Both the position numbers and the translations under genes were made by a program. Of a stretch of DNA of 64,000 bases, positions 46,601 through 59,110 are shown piece after piece. The first letter of the stretch is position 1. Each line of letters begins with the position of its first letter. Under the pieces are notes generated by a model, which was not told where the DNA came from, did no database searches, and saw only the letters and a program-made list of their open reading frames with translations. Source of the stretch: Hydractinia symbiolongicarpus (taxonomy: Eukaryota > Cnidaria > Hydrozoa > Anthoathecata > Hydractiniidae); the NCBI RefSeq assembly GCF_029227915.1, contig NC_079879.1, forward strand, positions 20,414,501 through 20,478,500. Reading direction: 5' to 3'.

Positions 46601-49600
46601 AAAAAATAATAACAATATTATTTATAATAACAGCTTTTTAGACAAAATCAACTTAGTGTTTCTTAAAGAGTTACCATTACATTTTTTATAAATGACTAAA
46701 AATGCAAGAACGAGTCATTATGTACAAATTTTATTTGGTTTAACCTACAGGGAAAATCTGTTTTCTCAGCACCAGGCTTAATACCACTGTGACCTATGAA
46801 TTAGGATTCGACTGTCGTTAATGCTTGTCTCAAAATTTTATTGTTGCATTGTTTATGTGTGACCATTAGATAAACTCTTTTAAATATTTAAAGATCATTT
46901 AAGGATGAAAGACTTGTTCTTTTACTCATTGCTATGACATTATTTGAAATATTAGCTTTTTGTTATTAAAATTTTGACAAACAGAAATTGAACGAACCCC
47001 AAGGTATAAAATGATGTCAGACTAATATTACAGAACCTAAAAAGTTGGCTAACAAGTTTTTTTTTTTTTTTTTTTTTTATAAAGCTCTTTTCGTTCTTAA
47101 GATATTCACATTTAAAGAATTTAAGATTTAATTATGTTGCATAAATTATGATGTTATATTTAAGTAATAGCAAATTTTGACATTTTCAGTCACTAGTAGT
47201 TTTAGACCTGTTAAGGAATGGGCATTTAAACTTTATCAATGCTTAGATATTATGGAGGTGAATTGATTAACATAAATTTTTTTGCCAAACGACATTCGTT
47301 TGCTCGCCCCAGTCCTCTTAATTTTTTGCTGATGTTGTTGACTTAAAAGAAATTATTGTATGATGAAATTTATATTTTTACATTAAAAATGCTGTAAAAT
47401 ACTGTTTTATCAGATTTAAAGCCTTTCAGTTAAGCTTTGCTTGCAGCTCTTTTGAGCTGCTTGAAATATTTTTAGATGGCCTTAATTTTTGAAACAGATT
47501 GTTGCAGTTTTTGTGAATTTGTTTTAGGAAAGTCATGAAACGCAAACGAAGGCAGCATAATCTACCAGATAAACCCACAGATTTTCAGGTATTATTTAAT
47601 TTGTTAATGCAATTACTGCTTTAGTTTGAAGTCGTAAAGCATCCTAGAAAACCTTAACTCCTGGATGCTTTTCTTGATTTTTTTTGCAGTTTGCAGTTTA
47701 CAATTTTTTTCTTGCTAGGTCCGTGTTAAAATTATTGAAGGTAGACATCTTCCTGGTGGCAACATTAATCCAACAGTAAGAATCACAGTTGGCGAAGAAA
47801 CAAAACAGACGCGTGTAAAACATTCTTCAAACAAACCACACTTTGATGAAACTTTTTTTTTTAATTTCAACGAAAGACCCAATGATATGTTCGATAAACT
47901 AATGAACTTTGAGGTCTTTAATGCCAAGAGTTTAATGTCAGATGCTTTGTTGGGTACATTTCATTGTGATGTTGGTCTTGTTTATGATGGAGATGGCCAT
48001 GCAATCATCCGAAAGTGGTTGTTAATGACAGCTCCTGAGGATAAGGAGCCCAAGGAAGGGGAAGAAGGAGAAGCAAAAGGCTCTGCTTCCCAACCTGGTG
48101 GTCCCCCTGCTGGATATCTCAAAATCACGGCTTTTGTCCTAGGACCAGGTGATGAAATTCCCGACAAAGCAAAAGGCGGTGGTAAGGCTGAAGAAGAAGA
48201 GGATATTGAATCAAATTTGCTTAGACCAGCTGGGGTTTCATTGAGGCCAGCCACATTTCTTGTTAAAATCTATAGGGCAGAAGATCTCCCACAAATGGAT
48301 ACAGCTGCATTCGATGGTGTGAAAAAGCTGTTCAGTTCTGGTCCTCCAAAAGATCATGTGGATCCTTATGCAAAATTTACATTTGCTGGGCAAAAGGCTA
48401 AAACAGATATCAAGTATGGTGTTAATCACCCCGAATTTAATCAGGAACTAAGAGTGTCATTTAAGTTTCCATCCATGTGTGAAAGACTAAAGTTACAGTT
48501 CTTTGATTGGGATAGAGTTGGAAATGATGATTGCATTGGTACAACATTCATTCCATTATCAGCAATATCTGGCATGGGTGATGATGGTATGTTATTTCCA
48601 TGTATAACCTAAATCTATACATTTAAATTGAAATTGCATTCACAATTTTAAACGTTTTGAAATAGATCTCAGTCCACTTGATTAAGGATTAAGTAAAGCT
48701 TTTTGTATTTTTTTAGGATTTTTACCTTCCTTTGGACCTTGTTTTGTCAATATGTATGGATCACTTAGGGAGTTTTCAAATTTGCCAGATGAATATGATG
48801 ACTTAAATAATGGTCGTGGCGAAGGTGTTGCCTATCGTGGTCGAGCATTAGTTGAGATTGATACTAGATTTGGTAATCATGCTGAAAAACCAGTCCATGA
48901 CATAATGGCCCAAGAACTTTTAAGGGTTCAAACATACATGCGTCGAAGGAAATACAAACTCTTTGCCAGCTTTCTAAGTGCAAACATGATTGCAGAATCA
49001 GATGGACCTGTTGAATTTGAAGTTAGTATTGGTAATTATGGCAACAAGTTGGACAGCACAGTTACGCCTCAATCATCCAGCACACCACCTACAAATCCAG
49101 TTTTTGATGGAGCCAACTATTATTACTTGCCATGGAACGAAACGAAACCTTGCTGTGTGGTGGAAAGCCATTGGGAAGATATAGCATTTAGGCTTGAACC
49201 TATTAACATGCTGGAGAAATTAATTGATAAGTTGATGAAAAATATTGATTCTGTGAATTTAGCCATCAAAGCTAAATCTCAACCTGCCGAAATAGCTGCT
49301 TTATTAATTGCTTTGTTAGACCAACTGATCTCTGATTGTAGGTAAGTGTTAAGAATGATGTGTCAGCTTTTCTAATTCAATTTTTTGCCAACTTTGAATT
49401 TTTGTTTGTCTGCTATGTTGACACATCGACTTTTTGGGTAGCATTTGCTGAATGCCAACATATATTTATCTTGATCATGATTCACTAACTACCTACCCGT
49501 AGTAATTGTCTTCTTTAAACCATTAATTGCAAAATAAGCCAAATTTACCATCGCTCTTTCCTTTTTTAACTAACTTTTGCAATTCTGGTCGTTAGAAACC

Positions 49601-52600
49601 ATTACCTGAAATTGTCAAAAGATAAATTACTTGATTTTAGAACACCATTACCTGCCTTTGATGCCACTATGAATGGTGTAAATGAACTTGACTTAAAGAT
49701 GCAGGAAATTCGCCAGGTCGAGTTGGCTAATCTTGTAGATGAAGCTACCACCCTTCGTGAACAAGCAACTGACATTCATGAAGCCATGGAGGTTATTGAT
49801 GGGTATTTAGGACGAGTAAGAGACCTTTGTATTGAGGTAAGTCAGGCTTTTTAATAGTGCAGGTACATAGTGCTTTTGCACACTAATTTCACATCTATAT
49901 GTAATTATTGTTCCTTTACAATTTAGCCACAAAACTCTATGCCAGATGTTGTTATTTCAATGATATCAGGAAGTAAAAGAATTGCGTATTTCCGCATACC
50001 TGCTAATGCGATAATGTATTCCAAAAATCCTGCAGCAAAGGGAATAAATTGTGCAAAATTACAGAATATTATTATGAAGGTAAGCTTCTGTGAATTAATA
50101 TTTAAGATTTTTGTGTCATTTGTGGTCAGACAAATATACACGGAATGAAGTCTATTTCTGTATATTCCTGCCTCTCCGGTACACTAGCTTTTTTGGCATA
50201 GGTTGATGAAATATTCTCGCCTATGATTATCCCACATTTGGGTTTATTGTGTATTTCTGTGAAGTTTCATCATTACTATTTTTTCCAACATTTCTGCGGT
50301 GAAGAAGGGCGAGTAGGTTTTCGCAACAATTATGAATGCTTTTTTGTTAAAATTTCGTTTAAATATTATAAAACTTAATGGGTTTTTCGCAAAGTAATAC
50401 AAATCCAATTTTCATGCATTAAAAAATTAGAATCCTATTTTTTACTATTAAAAAATAAGAATCCTATTTTTTTACTATTAAACCTTGCCTTTATTTCCAA
50501 GGTTAAAACGGTAATTCTGTGGTAGGGTAATAGACTGTTAGCCCTTTTGTCGAGCGTTTACTTCCAGTGCATAAGGTATTTAGTTTAAACCCCAGTCTGC
50601 CAGATTTTAAAAGCATAGATATATTATTATATTACATATTTATAATACAATTATAATATAATTTATTACTATTTTTGTTTTAGTATCCAGGCAAAAAAGG
50701 TAAAGACGTTGAAGATCATCCTGAAGTCCCTGCCATATTGAGTGGCATCTTTTGGCTTGGATTAGAAGCTGACCAGGCTGCTTGGACAGATACTGACCAA
50801 ATGGAAGGAGAGTATTCTGTTTACGCTGAAACATATGAAAATCAAATTGATGTTCCAATTGTTGACTGGACTTCCAAAGGGTGTCCAAGACCAGCGTTCT
50901 CTGATGCAGAAGGAGACATAAGATTAAACAAAGAAAGTTTTGTGCCACCGAAAGGATGGAAGTGGGATGACCCACCAGATGGTGAATGGTTTGTTGATCC
51001 AGAATTAAGGTGAGTCTTTTGCTAAGCTTCTTGCCATATTAACGATTCCTGTTCAGTGGCTGCAATTTAATATTAAAGGATAAAATACAGTATTACTTCA
51101 CAATTTTTATATTTTTAGTGCAAACTATGATGCTGATGCAGGCCACAAAGTTTTTGTGCAAGATGCTTTTGAAAATGAATCCTGTGTACCCGGTGGCAAT
51201 TGGGGAACATCTACAATTCCTTATACAAACATTCAAGGAGATCAGATTGATCATCGTGATGAAACAAAACTACCAGAAGGATGGGTTTGGGTGGACGATT
51301 GGAAGGTTGATGTCAATCGTGCTTGTGACGAAGAAGGCATGTTTACTTAGTTTATTTCTTGAAAACCCTAGCATTTCTTCAGCTTCTAATTAAGTAATGC
51401 AAGCTGACAAATGAAAGCCTTTAAACACTTTTTTATTACAGGTTGGGAGTATTGTGTTGAAGCAACGTTAGGTGGATGGACTTCTGTGTACAGATCATAT
51501 CATTTATGCCGTAGAAGACGTTTTGTTAGAACGAGACGTCTAGAACAAGATCCTGAGAAATTACGCAAAAAGCAGAAGGATGAAGCAAAGCGTGGCGAAG
51601 GGTGGGAATATGCTCCTGTATTTGGAATGAAATATCATTTGAAAGAACGCAAGCTCGATATGGTGCGAAGAAGAAGATGGCATCGTAAAATGGTGAACAC
51701 TGAACCTGGTGCTCCACCAGTGTTCTCCATTCAACACAAGGATAAAGACAAACCACCAGTTCAATATATGCCTCGAATATTCCTGGCGTATGATAGTAAG
51801 AATACCTAGTCAATTTCGACGCTTTGCCCTACTTTTCATGAAAAAATAATTCATTTAATTATTAATTTATAGATCCACATAAATGGCAATTGCGATCATA
51901 TCTCTATCAAGCTCGAGATATCCTTGGTTTGGATTCAGAAGGTGTTTCAGATGCCTATGCCAAAGTTTGCTTTCAGAATGTCAGTGAAAATACAAGAGTT
52001 GTGAAGGAAACACTTTGCCCTGACTGGGATCAGACATTGTTGTTTGAGGATATGTCTTTGTTTGGGTCACCAAAAGTCATTGCTGAGAACCCTCCATATG
52101 TGACCATAGAATTGTTTGACAAAGATCGAGTGGTACACATCTTTTAATTCCTTTCATTTTGATGTTAAAAAATATCATTTATTTTTTAAGTGATTTGTTA
52201 TTGTTTTTCAGGGTAAAGATGAATATCTTGGTCGTTGCTTTGTCCAACCTATGGTGCGATTAAATGGATCAAAGCCTCCAGCACCACGTTTGATGTGGTA
52301 CGACGTCATGAGAGGTGAACGACAGTGTGGCGAGCTTTTAGCTGCGTTTGAATTGTTTTTGGTTAGTCATATTTGATTTCTATTTTTGAAAACTTTAATT
52401 TTCTGTATCACAGCCCCTAGTTACTCTGTTAAGTTGTAATGTAACTTCCGATTAATAGAGAAATCTTATTTTGTCATCTTTGAATTTGTATTTAGGATGA
52501 GGGTGCAGATTTACCATTCCCTCCTCCAATGAAAGACAATCGATATATAGTACCTAATGGAATCCGCCCGGTGATGGTGCGAACAGGTGTTGAGGTAAGC

Positions 52601-55600
52601 AATAGCTTCACACCAATATGTTAAATGTTTCAACAAACTGTATAACCTTTATTATTTTTTAGATTTTATGTTGGGGAGTGAGAAATATGAAGAAGTATCA
52701 ACTGGCCAGTTGCACTTCTCCGTCAGCCACTTTCGAAATTGGTGGACAAGTTATTGTATCTGACACGATCAAAAATACAAAGAAAAACCCTAATTTTTCA
52801 AAGAATATCTTCTTTGCAGACATAGTAAAGTTTTCGTTATAACTATAAATTAAAAGGTTGATAATTTTTTTGATTTTGTAACAAACGTTTGTTTTGTTTC
52901 CGTAGTATCTGCCTAAAGATCCTTTATACATGCCTCCTGTGAACATTAAAATTCGTGATCATCGTACGTTTGGACGTAAGCCAGTGGTTGGAAGACATAT
53001 TATAAAATCATTGGATTTCGATCCTCCACCGAAAGCTGATCCACCAGCAGAACTACCGGGTATGTGTAAAGCTGGATTTTTTCTTCCCAAATAAAATGAA
53101 AATGGCGACACCTTATTTTTTTCTGAAAATAGGAACGTGTTTAAGAAATTTTATTTGATATTAGCTTCTTTTATAAATTTCTTTAAACTAAACAAAATTT
53201 TAGTTGATCCCGTTGGAGAGCAATCTAAACAAGACGTTACGTTAGATATAGAAGAGAAACAAAAGAAAAAGGTACTCAAATGATTTTTATAAGTGTATTT
53301 CTTCACATCGACATTACATCGCTATTAGTCAGAATATATTATGAGAGGATATAATTAAATGGGAACTTTCATAGAGCTTTTGTTAACCTTTTTGTTGTTG
53401 CTTTTAGGAAATTGTAGAAGAACAGCTTGATTGGTGGTCAAAGTATTTTGCGTCAATCGGTGAAACAGCCAAATGTGGAGACTTTTTGGAAAAGGGACAT
53501 CAAACCATACAGGTAATAGTGTTCGTATTCTCAAGTTCTTATCCACTGACGTATTTTTTGAACATGTGTAGTTATTGTTGTTGATGTTTTAGATCTACCG
53601 AAAAGAATTGGAAGAAGTTCAAGATTTTGGAGGATTTGGAGATTTTGTTAAGTCATATCCGTTAGAACGAGGAAAAGAAGATGATGAGGAAGATGATAAT
53701 GTGGTTGGAGAATTTAAGGTAATTCTGTAGCTTTTTGTTTTCTCTCAACCTAGAAACGCCTGTTTTCAATCTATATCTATTCCTGCAATTTTTAGGGCCT
53801 CTTCAAAATCTACCCCTTACCTCCTGACCCTAATGAGAAGATCAAGAACAAGTATTTCTCGAAAGTAAAAGACAGCAAGCCAGTTCCATGCACTGTTCGA
53901 GTTTACATTATTCGAGGCATTGAATTGCAACCCAAAGACCCTAATGGAAAAGCAGACCCGTTCATTGAGGTGGAGTTAGGCAACAAAAAGATATCCGATA
54001 AGGATAATTACATCCCTAATGAAATCAATCCATACTTTGGTGCATACTTTGAGTTAAAAGCTACAATACCATTATCTAAAGATTTAAAAATCAAGGTCAT
54101 GGATTATGATCTGTTGACAAGAAATGACTTGATTGGGGAGACTGTGATTGATCTGGAAAACAGATATTTGTCGAAAGCTCGCCCCACCTGTGGTCTACCA
54201 CCTGCTTACTACACGTGAGTGCACTGCTGCAAAGCTTTTTTTTGTTAAATTATTTAAAATTCTTTAACTTAACATTGTTCTTTATTTAGCTCTGGACCAT
54301 ACCAATGGCGTGACCAAAAGAGTCCAGTTGAACTTCTTAATTCATTGTGCAAATCCAAACCACAGTACCTTAGCCAAACTCAGGTTGTTGTGAATGGCGA
54401 ATTGATCAAACTTGAAGACTTCGGTAAGCAATTACCTTATTGTACATTACAGTATCTTTTATTAACTCGGTAGCTATTAAACTTTCATTTACTTCAGAGG
54501 AGACACCACCAACTAACCCGCATTTGGGCCCACCAGACCAAAGACTTGCTCTGCATGTTCTGAATACGCGAGATTTAACTGGCTTTAAATTAGTACCAGA
54601 ACATATTGAAACTAGGTCACTACGTAACCCATTGCAACCGAGTATGGATCAGGTAAAAACAGATGTTTCGTTCTCTTTTTTTCCAAGTTTTTTCAATATT
54701 AATATGGTTTTAACCTGCTGATATATTGCCGTCTGTCTGTGTCTACTTAGGGTCAACTCGAAATGTTTGTGGACATTTTCCCTCTCAGTCAAGGTCAACC
54801 TGGACCTCCATTAAATATTGAACCACGTAAACCGAAAGAGTGAGTTCCTTAGTACTTATTAATTTTGTACCCGTTTGCCAGAAATATTGACTGAAATTAT
54901 GAATATTTTATTGCTAATTGATTTTTGTAGTTATCATCTTCGTTGTATCATTTGGAACACAGCGGATGTCCCACCAAGCGAAACCTCAATTACCGGTGAA
55001 GAAATGAGTGATCTTTACGTAAAAGGTACGTGATTGTACTGATCAAATTAAGTGCTAAGCATGCTACTGAAGATTCTGTTGTATATAGCTTTGTGTACTA
55101 TGGACTATCAATTTTAGGTTGGATGGAAGGCGGCGAGGATGACAAAGAAAAGACTGATGTGCACTATCGCTCCATGGATGGGGAGGGCATGTTTAATTGG
55201 AGAATGTGTTTCCCATTTAAATACATGCCTGAAGAGAAAGTTATGGTAGTGGAGAAAAAGGTATGTGCAAAGGGAAAAAGAATAAAGGAGAGCTGTTAGT
55301 TAACTTGCCTTGTTTTATATTGAACTTTTTACTCGATTTTTCTTTTTAGGAGCATTTCTGGAGTTTAGATGCCACAAGACAGCTATTGCCTCCAAGAGTT
55401 AACATTCAAGTTTGGGATAATGATCTCTTTTCCGCAAACGACTTCATTGGTAAATTAACAAAATATGCACAATAGTCTTTTTCCAGTGTGTGGTACTGTC
55501 TTGACAAAATATGCTTTGTTTTTAGGTAATCTTGAATTAGATTTGAGCAAATTACCGCGCCCAAAGAAACAGGCGAAGAAATGCAATTTAGCAATGTTGG

Positions 55601-56277
55601 AAGACAACTCTGATACTATGGATTTGTTTAGCGCTAAATCGGTCAAAGGATGGTGGATTTTGGTTGAAGAGCTGGAAGATGGCACCAGGAAGGAACAAGT
55701 AAGTAGACATGTTTTTGTTTGGAAATATGGAAATGACGAAGCTTGTGTTACACTTTGTTTAATTTTAGGGCAAGATTGAAATGACGCTTGAAATTGTGTC
55801 TGATCAAGAAGCACAAGAAAAACCAGCTGGTCAAGGTCGGGAGGAACCCAACATGCATCCTAAGTTGGAGGAACCAAAGTAGGTTCTTCAACTTTATTTA
55901 TCTCAGATTGATCTGCATGAACCTTTTCTTGGCTCTTGAATATGTTTCACTGTTGCATTTTTTGACTATGACTTGTCGTTTTTAGTCGTCCAGACACTTC
56001 ATTCTTGTGGTTCACATCACCATGGAAGACATTAAAGTACATCATTTGGAGAAATTATAAGTGGTACATTATTGGTTTCTTGATCTTCCTGATCGTACTG
56101 GCATTCATCGTGCTTTTCTTGTACAGCGTACCAGTAAGTACTGCAGAATTTTTAAACACCTGACTACTATAGTTATCAAACTTGTAGCCTTTTCCTTATT
56201 TTTGCAATATGTAGCTTTTCAACGCATGTTTTTTCTTTTTTTAGGGAAATCTTGTCAGAAAGGTATTCGGAACCTAA
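40652..56277 (+). CDS. MYOF/DYSF-like: Ferlin 2: tandem paralogue of ferlin 1, 31 exons, 2022 aa
   Basis: Exons: 40652-40751, 45348-45403, 45486-45683, 46132-46322, 47528-47588, 47719-48586, 48717-49341, 49641-49836, 49927-50079, 50684-51009, 51119-51336, 51442-51795, 51873-52132, 52212-52361, 52496-52594, 52663-52824, 52906-53059, 53204-53271, 53408-53512, 53593-53718, 53796-54214, 54290-54423, 54498-54652, 54751-54839, 54931-55025, 55118-55260, 55350-55449, 55526-55698, 55769-55878, 55986-56133, 56245-56277. The domain order equals ferlin 1: C2A, C2B, FerI, C2C, FerA/FerB, nested DysF, C2D, C2E, C2F, C2G and a C-terminal TM anchor ([20 protein letters not shown]). Only exon 4 (-9 bp) and exon 12 (+3 bp) differ in length. 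Every frame is open, so it is probably functional. C2A loop 3 reads [13 protein letters not shown], close to vertebrate ferlins. Intron 11 has a GC donor (GAAGAAG|GCATGT) where ferlin 1 has GT. Intron 1 (4.6 kb) holds a transposon and a LINE remnant. Products act in membrane fusion or repair, by family. Confidence 0.95.
41275..42048. mobile_element. Non-autonomous transposon, TGTTCTG ends, GTGC target duplication
   Basis: The element begins TGTTCTGCCCAG and ends in the complement of TGTTCTGCCCGG. GTGC flanks it on both sides (41271-41274 and 42049-42052). Subterminal zones carry many inverted copies of GATTATG, such as CCGGATTATG and CCTGATTATGT. The length is 774 bp with no coding frame. Ends, length and duplication size match the element at 20817-21572, but the subterminal repeats differ. 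It lies in intron 1 of ferlin 2. Confidence 0.8.
42227..42600 (-). pseudogene. Retroelement C-terminal fragment, one in-frame stop
   Basis: The minus-strand reading contains [20 protein letters not shown], then [27 protein letters not shown], a TAG, then [10 protein letters not shown] and [13 protein letters not shown]. From memory this resembles the conserved C-terminal region found after the RT in many cnidarian LINE-like predicted proteins. It is cut at both ends and carries the TAG near 42379, so it is dead. It lies in intron 1 of ferlin 2, just right of the TGTTCTG element. Confidence 0.6.
43916..43951. repeat. Perfect 15-bp hairpin in ferlin 2 intron 1
   Basis: GAATGAAGTTGTTTT is followed by loop AATCAC and the exact complement AAAACAACTTCATTC. 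It is a stable RNA stem if transcribed. No flanking stem extension to precursor-microRNA length is apparent. Confidence 0.75.
44189..44215. repeat. Perfect 13-bp palindromic arm pair in ferlin 2 intron 1
   Basis: AGAAGCAAAATAA, one A, then the exact complement TTATTTTGCTTCT. It lies 240 bp after another perfect hairpin. It is AT-rich and may be chance or a mobile-element remnant. Confidence 0.65.
47057..47078 (+). repeat. Poly-T run, 22 bases
   Basis: Twenty-two consecutive T residues lie in intron 4 of ferlin 2. This could be the reverse of a retroposon A-tail, but no retroposon body is recognisable beside it. Confidence 0.85.
50150..50620. other. Unit-B-specific insertion in ferlin 2 intron 9, with tRNA-like head
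   Basis: Intron 9 is 604 bp here and 216 bp in ferlin 1. The extra sequence includes two adjacent 30-bp copies of AGAATCCTATTTTT-type sequence (50421-50480). It also has a stretch at about 50533-50605 that reads like a worn tRNA-derived SINE head: GTTAGCCC (A-box position), GTCGAGCG, then AGTTTAAACCCCAGTCTGCC (B-box position). Confidence 0.4.
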
Positions 56278-58956
56278 AAAGATGTGTGATTGGACTTATG
56301 TAGACACACAAGAAATAAATATTGCAATTCAGTTTTAGTTTTTGTTATAATTATGACTCCCGTATAACAAACTTCTCTTCGTGGTAAATTTAATAAAAAA
56401 ATCTCTTTTTGTGCAGACGATATCCTTTACTAAACAACTCGCCTGTTAATAATGAGATATATTTTCTTGACGTGATATTTTTTGGATATTTTGATATTTT
56501 TTGTTGTTCTATGCATATCACATGTAATGATTTATTTTTGTAATGTTTTAAAGTTATATACGCCATTAAACACAAAGTATGGAAGTTTAATCCCAATTGT
56601 AAGTAAATTATTCTAGTCAAAACAGTGTTGCTGGCGTGTGTATCGAAAAGCAATGTCTATGTATATCGTTGGTATATTTTTGTATTTTTTTATGGGGAGA
56701 TTTCTTGTAATAATTTTCTATGGTAGTTTTGTGCAAATTTTAGATAAATAAATAATTGGGTATAAGATTATTTTTTATTTATACCCCAGTGTGGTCTTAG
56801 ACTACCGTAAAGCGTCTTGCTTAGACCAAGAAGTTAGAGATTCGCGTAGAATGGAACAACGTTGCAAATGGAGGACAGGTAAAGCCAGTTATAAGGATAG
56901 ACTTAGCATTGACGGTAACCTTTACAACACTTTGCAATTTAAAGAGGTTGTAATTAGACAAAAAGGTGCGTGGTAATAATCCTTGGTATGCAACGCAAAA
57001 TGCAGTTTATGTAATTTGTCAATGCAGACAAATACAAAGTACAAATAAAACCAGAACGTTTTAGACGGTATGGAACATGCATACAGTATAATTTCGACCT
57101 ATGTGTAAATTATCTGTGAAAAGGTTTGAAGAAACAGGGTGTAGAGTGGAGTTGGTAAACAAAAAAGCCAAGGAAAAATATTTTGTTACGCCATTTCTGT
57201 ATTTCATTTTAAAAAAATCAGAATGCATACATTTTAAAGCTAAAGGTTTAGCAGCCATTAAATTATTCTGCCCTATACAATTATCACGAAGTTATCATTT
57301 TTTTCGTGTTTGGGTTTGCCTTTTAGGGAAAAAATGTGTATAAACGTTAAAACTTTACGAAGCACTACTTTCGGATAGCTTTCATTACACAGCCGGCGCA
57401 GTTTGATTAACCTTTCTCGCATGACACACGTGTACGTGGTTATGACTTCAGTGAAGTCATTGCGTAGGTAACGGATGCTGTTGCCGAAATTACTAAGGAG
57501 GAGAGCGAAATGAAGCGTGCTCTGTTAATAATAAAAAGAAGTTAGCAATTTGATTCAAAGAATTTTTTTTCAGACCACAATGTAAACAGACTTTAAATGA
57601 AATGAAAGAGCATGAAAGCGTAAATTTTTAAGTTGGTGCATATCTTTTATTATTAACGAAATATTCGAATGATAAAACGTTATTTATAGTATCAGAAAGT
57701 GTTACATACGCTTTTCAAAGATGTGAGTGAAATTACAGCTTCTTTAACGAAGCACTATTGATACATTTCGTATTTAATGGCTTTTGTTACGCATGAAAAT
57801 TATTTGTTTGCGAAATAAAATTATCGTTTTGTGATGCCGGTTTTTTTATGGGAGATATGAATCATCCATGGTCCCTTTTTACTGAAATAGAGGCTTACAA
57901 GATGGTAGTTGTGGTATCAAGTGAATTTTAAAAAAATGAATGTATCGTTAAATCTTTTGAAAAACCCACCTCCTATTCACTAAGAAATGAATATCTCGCC
58001 GACTGAGTTCGTCAGAAAAACCACAAAAGATGAACACAGGCGAGTTCTGATCCGCTTTTTTTTAAATATCATATTCTTTAATAAGTTGTACTAAGAAATG
58101 TGAAGATTAGTTGAAACAAGATTTTTTATGACACAGATGATGTTAGAAAGTTTACTTTTCTGATTTAGTCCGACATGAAGGACGAAAGTTGTCAAGGGAT
58201 AATACTTTTTTGTAAGAAATTTCTAAATAGTCAGTGGAATGTTCTTAGCAATTCCATGATTTTAGTACTTAAACCTTAAAACTTTGAACATGGAAAAGGA
58301 AAAACACAATAACAAAGACCAAAGGGTGTTGTTTTAACATTTTGCTCTGATAATTTTTAAACAATGATTTTTCTAGGAAAAGCTCTGAATAAGACAGAAG
58401 AAAGCTATTGTTCTAGAGGAATCGTGCGTCACGATAACATGACACCATTTTTCCTGAACAATCCAATATTGAACTTGATCAAATTTTTAATGCGGTGGCT
58501 CCTACTTCCTTATAATATATTCTTTTTAAAAAAAGCCTGCATCATAATGTATCGTAATTTGACAAACAAGATGGCTTTGTTACGGGCTTCTTATGACATT
58601 GTGAAAATTTCGCATGTGGTATGTTTTATAGCGGATATAAGAAATTATGATGCGATCAAGGTCATTTCAAATTTGTCGTCTAGTTCCTTCCTGAATCTTA
58701 CTTATTTCAATGCAGACATAAGAAAATTAATCAACTTAGAGATAAGATGCGGGCACTTCATCATACATGTTTTTATAAACAACAAGCGATTTAGGAACTG
58801 ATAGCTTAGACACCAGCTCTTAAAACATTCTGGCAGATAGAAGTTGTCGTAAAGTAATTTTGCTTTTATTCATTCTTTAGTTAACAACACATGTTTTTCA
58901 TAATATTTGTTAACAAGCTTCAATTTGTAATATTTTTTTCACTGAATTTCCTCTAA
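56278..58956. other. Spacer between ferlin 2 and kinesin gene
   Basis: The first ~610 bp are the ferlin 2 3' flank, shared with ferlin 1 up to about 56890. Beyond that nothing is recognised. A 145-codon plus-strand frame at 58364-58801 has no recognisable motif, AT-driven composition and no splice context, so it is not called as a gene. Confidence 0.5.
56314..56319 (+). terminator. AATAAA polyadenylation signal, ferlin 2
   Basis: AATAAA lies 37 bp after the ferlin 2 stop, at a position equivalent to the ferlin 1 signal. Confidence 0.65.
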
Positions 58957-59110
58957 TAAACCCCGCAGCATTAAATTTTGCGCGCCTTTGTTTAGCCGAG
59001 GGCGTCATTTACTAGATGTGGCATTTATTGGAGAGTGGCATTTTTTATCGGGTGTCGTTTACTGAAGAGTGGTATCTATTGAAGGGCGGTGTTTCTTGAA
59101 AGGCAGCGCC
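58957..59110. repeat. Degenerate minisatellite of GTxxTTTAxTGxxG units
   Basis: Units such as GGCGTCATTTACTAG, GTGGCATTTATTGG, GTGTCGTTTACTGAAG and GGCGGTGTTTCTTGAAAGG repeat every ~20-25 bp, preceded by CTAATAAACCCCG on the left. This resembles the AATAAACGCCCC-type repeats scattered in invertebrate genomes. Confidence 0.55.

Larger units (their letters stand above)
20575..56890. repeat. Tandem segmental duplication, two ~18-kb units
   Basis: Unit A is about 20575-39395 and unit B about 39637-56890. Similarity begins well upstream of the ferlin starts (for example GGACGAGGCTGGGAT at about 20614 against GGACGAGGTTGGAAT at about 39674). It continues through all 31 exons and past the stops into flanks sharing GTTGCTGGCGTGTGTATCG and GATTCGCGTAGAATG. 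The units differ mainly by transposon insertions and by intron and spacer length. The order A-B is head to tail. Edges were estimated by eye. Confidence 0.85.

Noticed and set aside
56791-56976. 61-codon plus-strand frame downstream of ferlin 2
   Set aside because: Same argument: it matches the ferlin 1 flank only at DNA level.
58364-58801. 145-codon frame between ferlin 2 and the kinesin
   Set aside because: It is the longest unexplained frame, but it shows AT-driven composition (Asn, Ile, Phe, Lys), no motif, no signal peptide and no splice context. Kept only as a note in the spacer entry.
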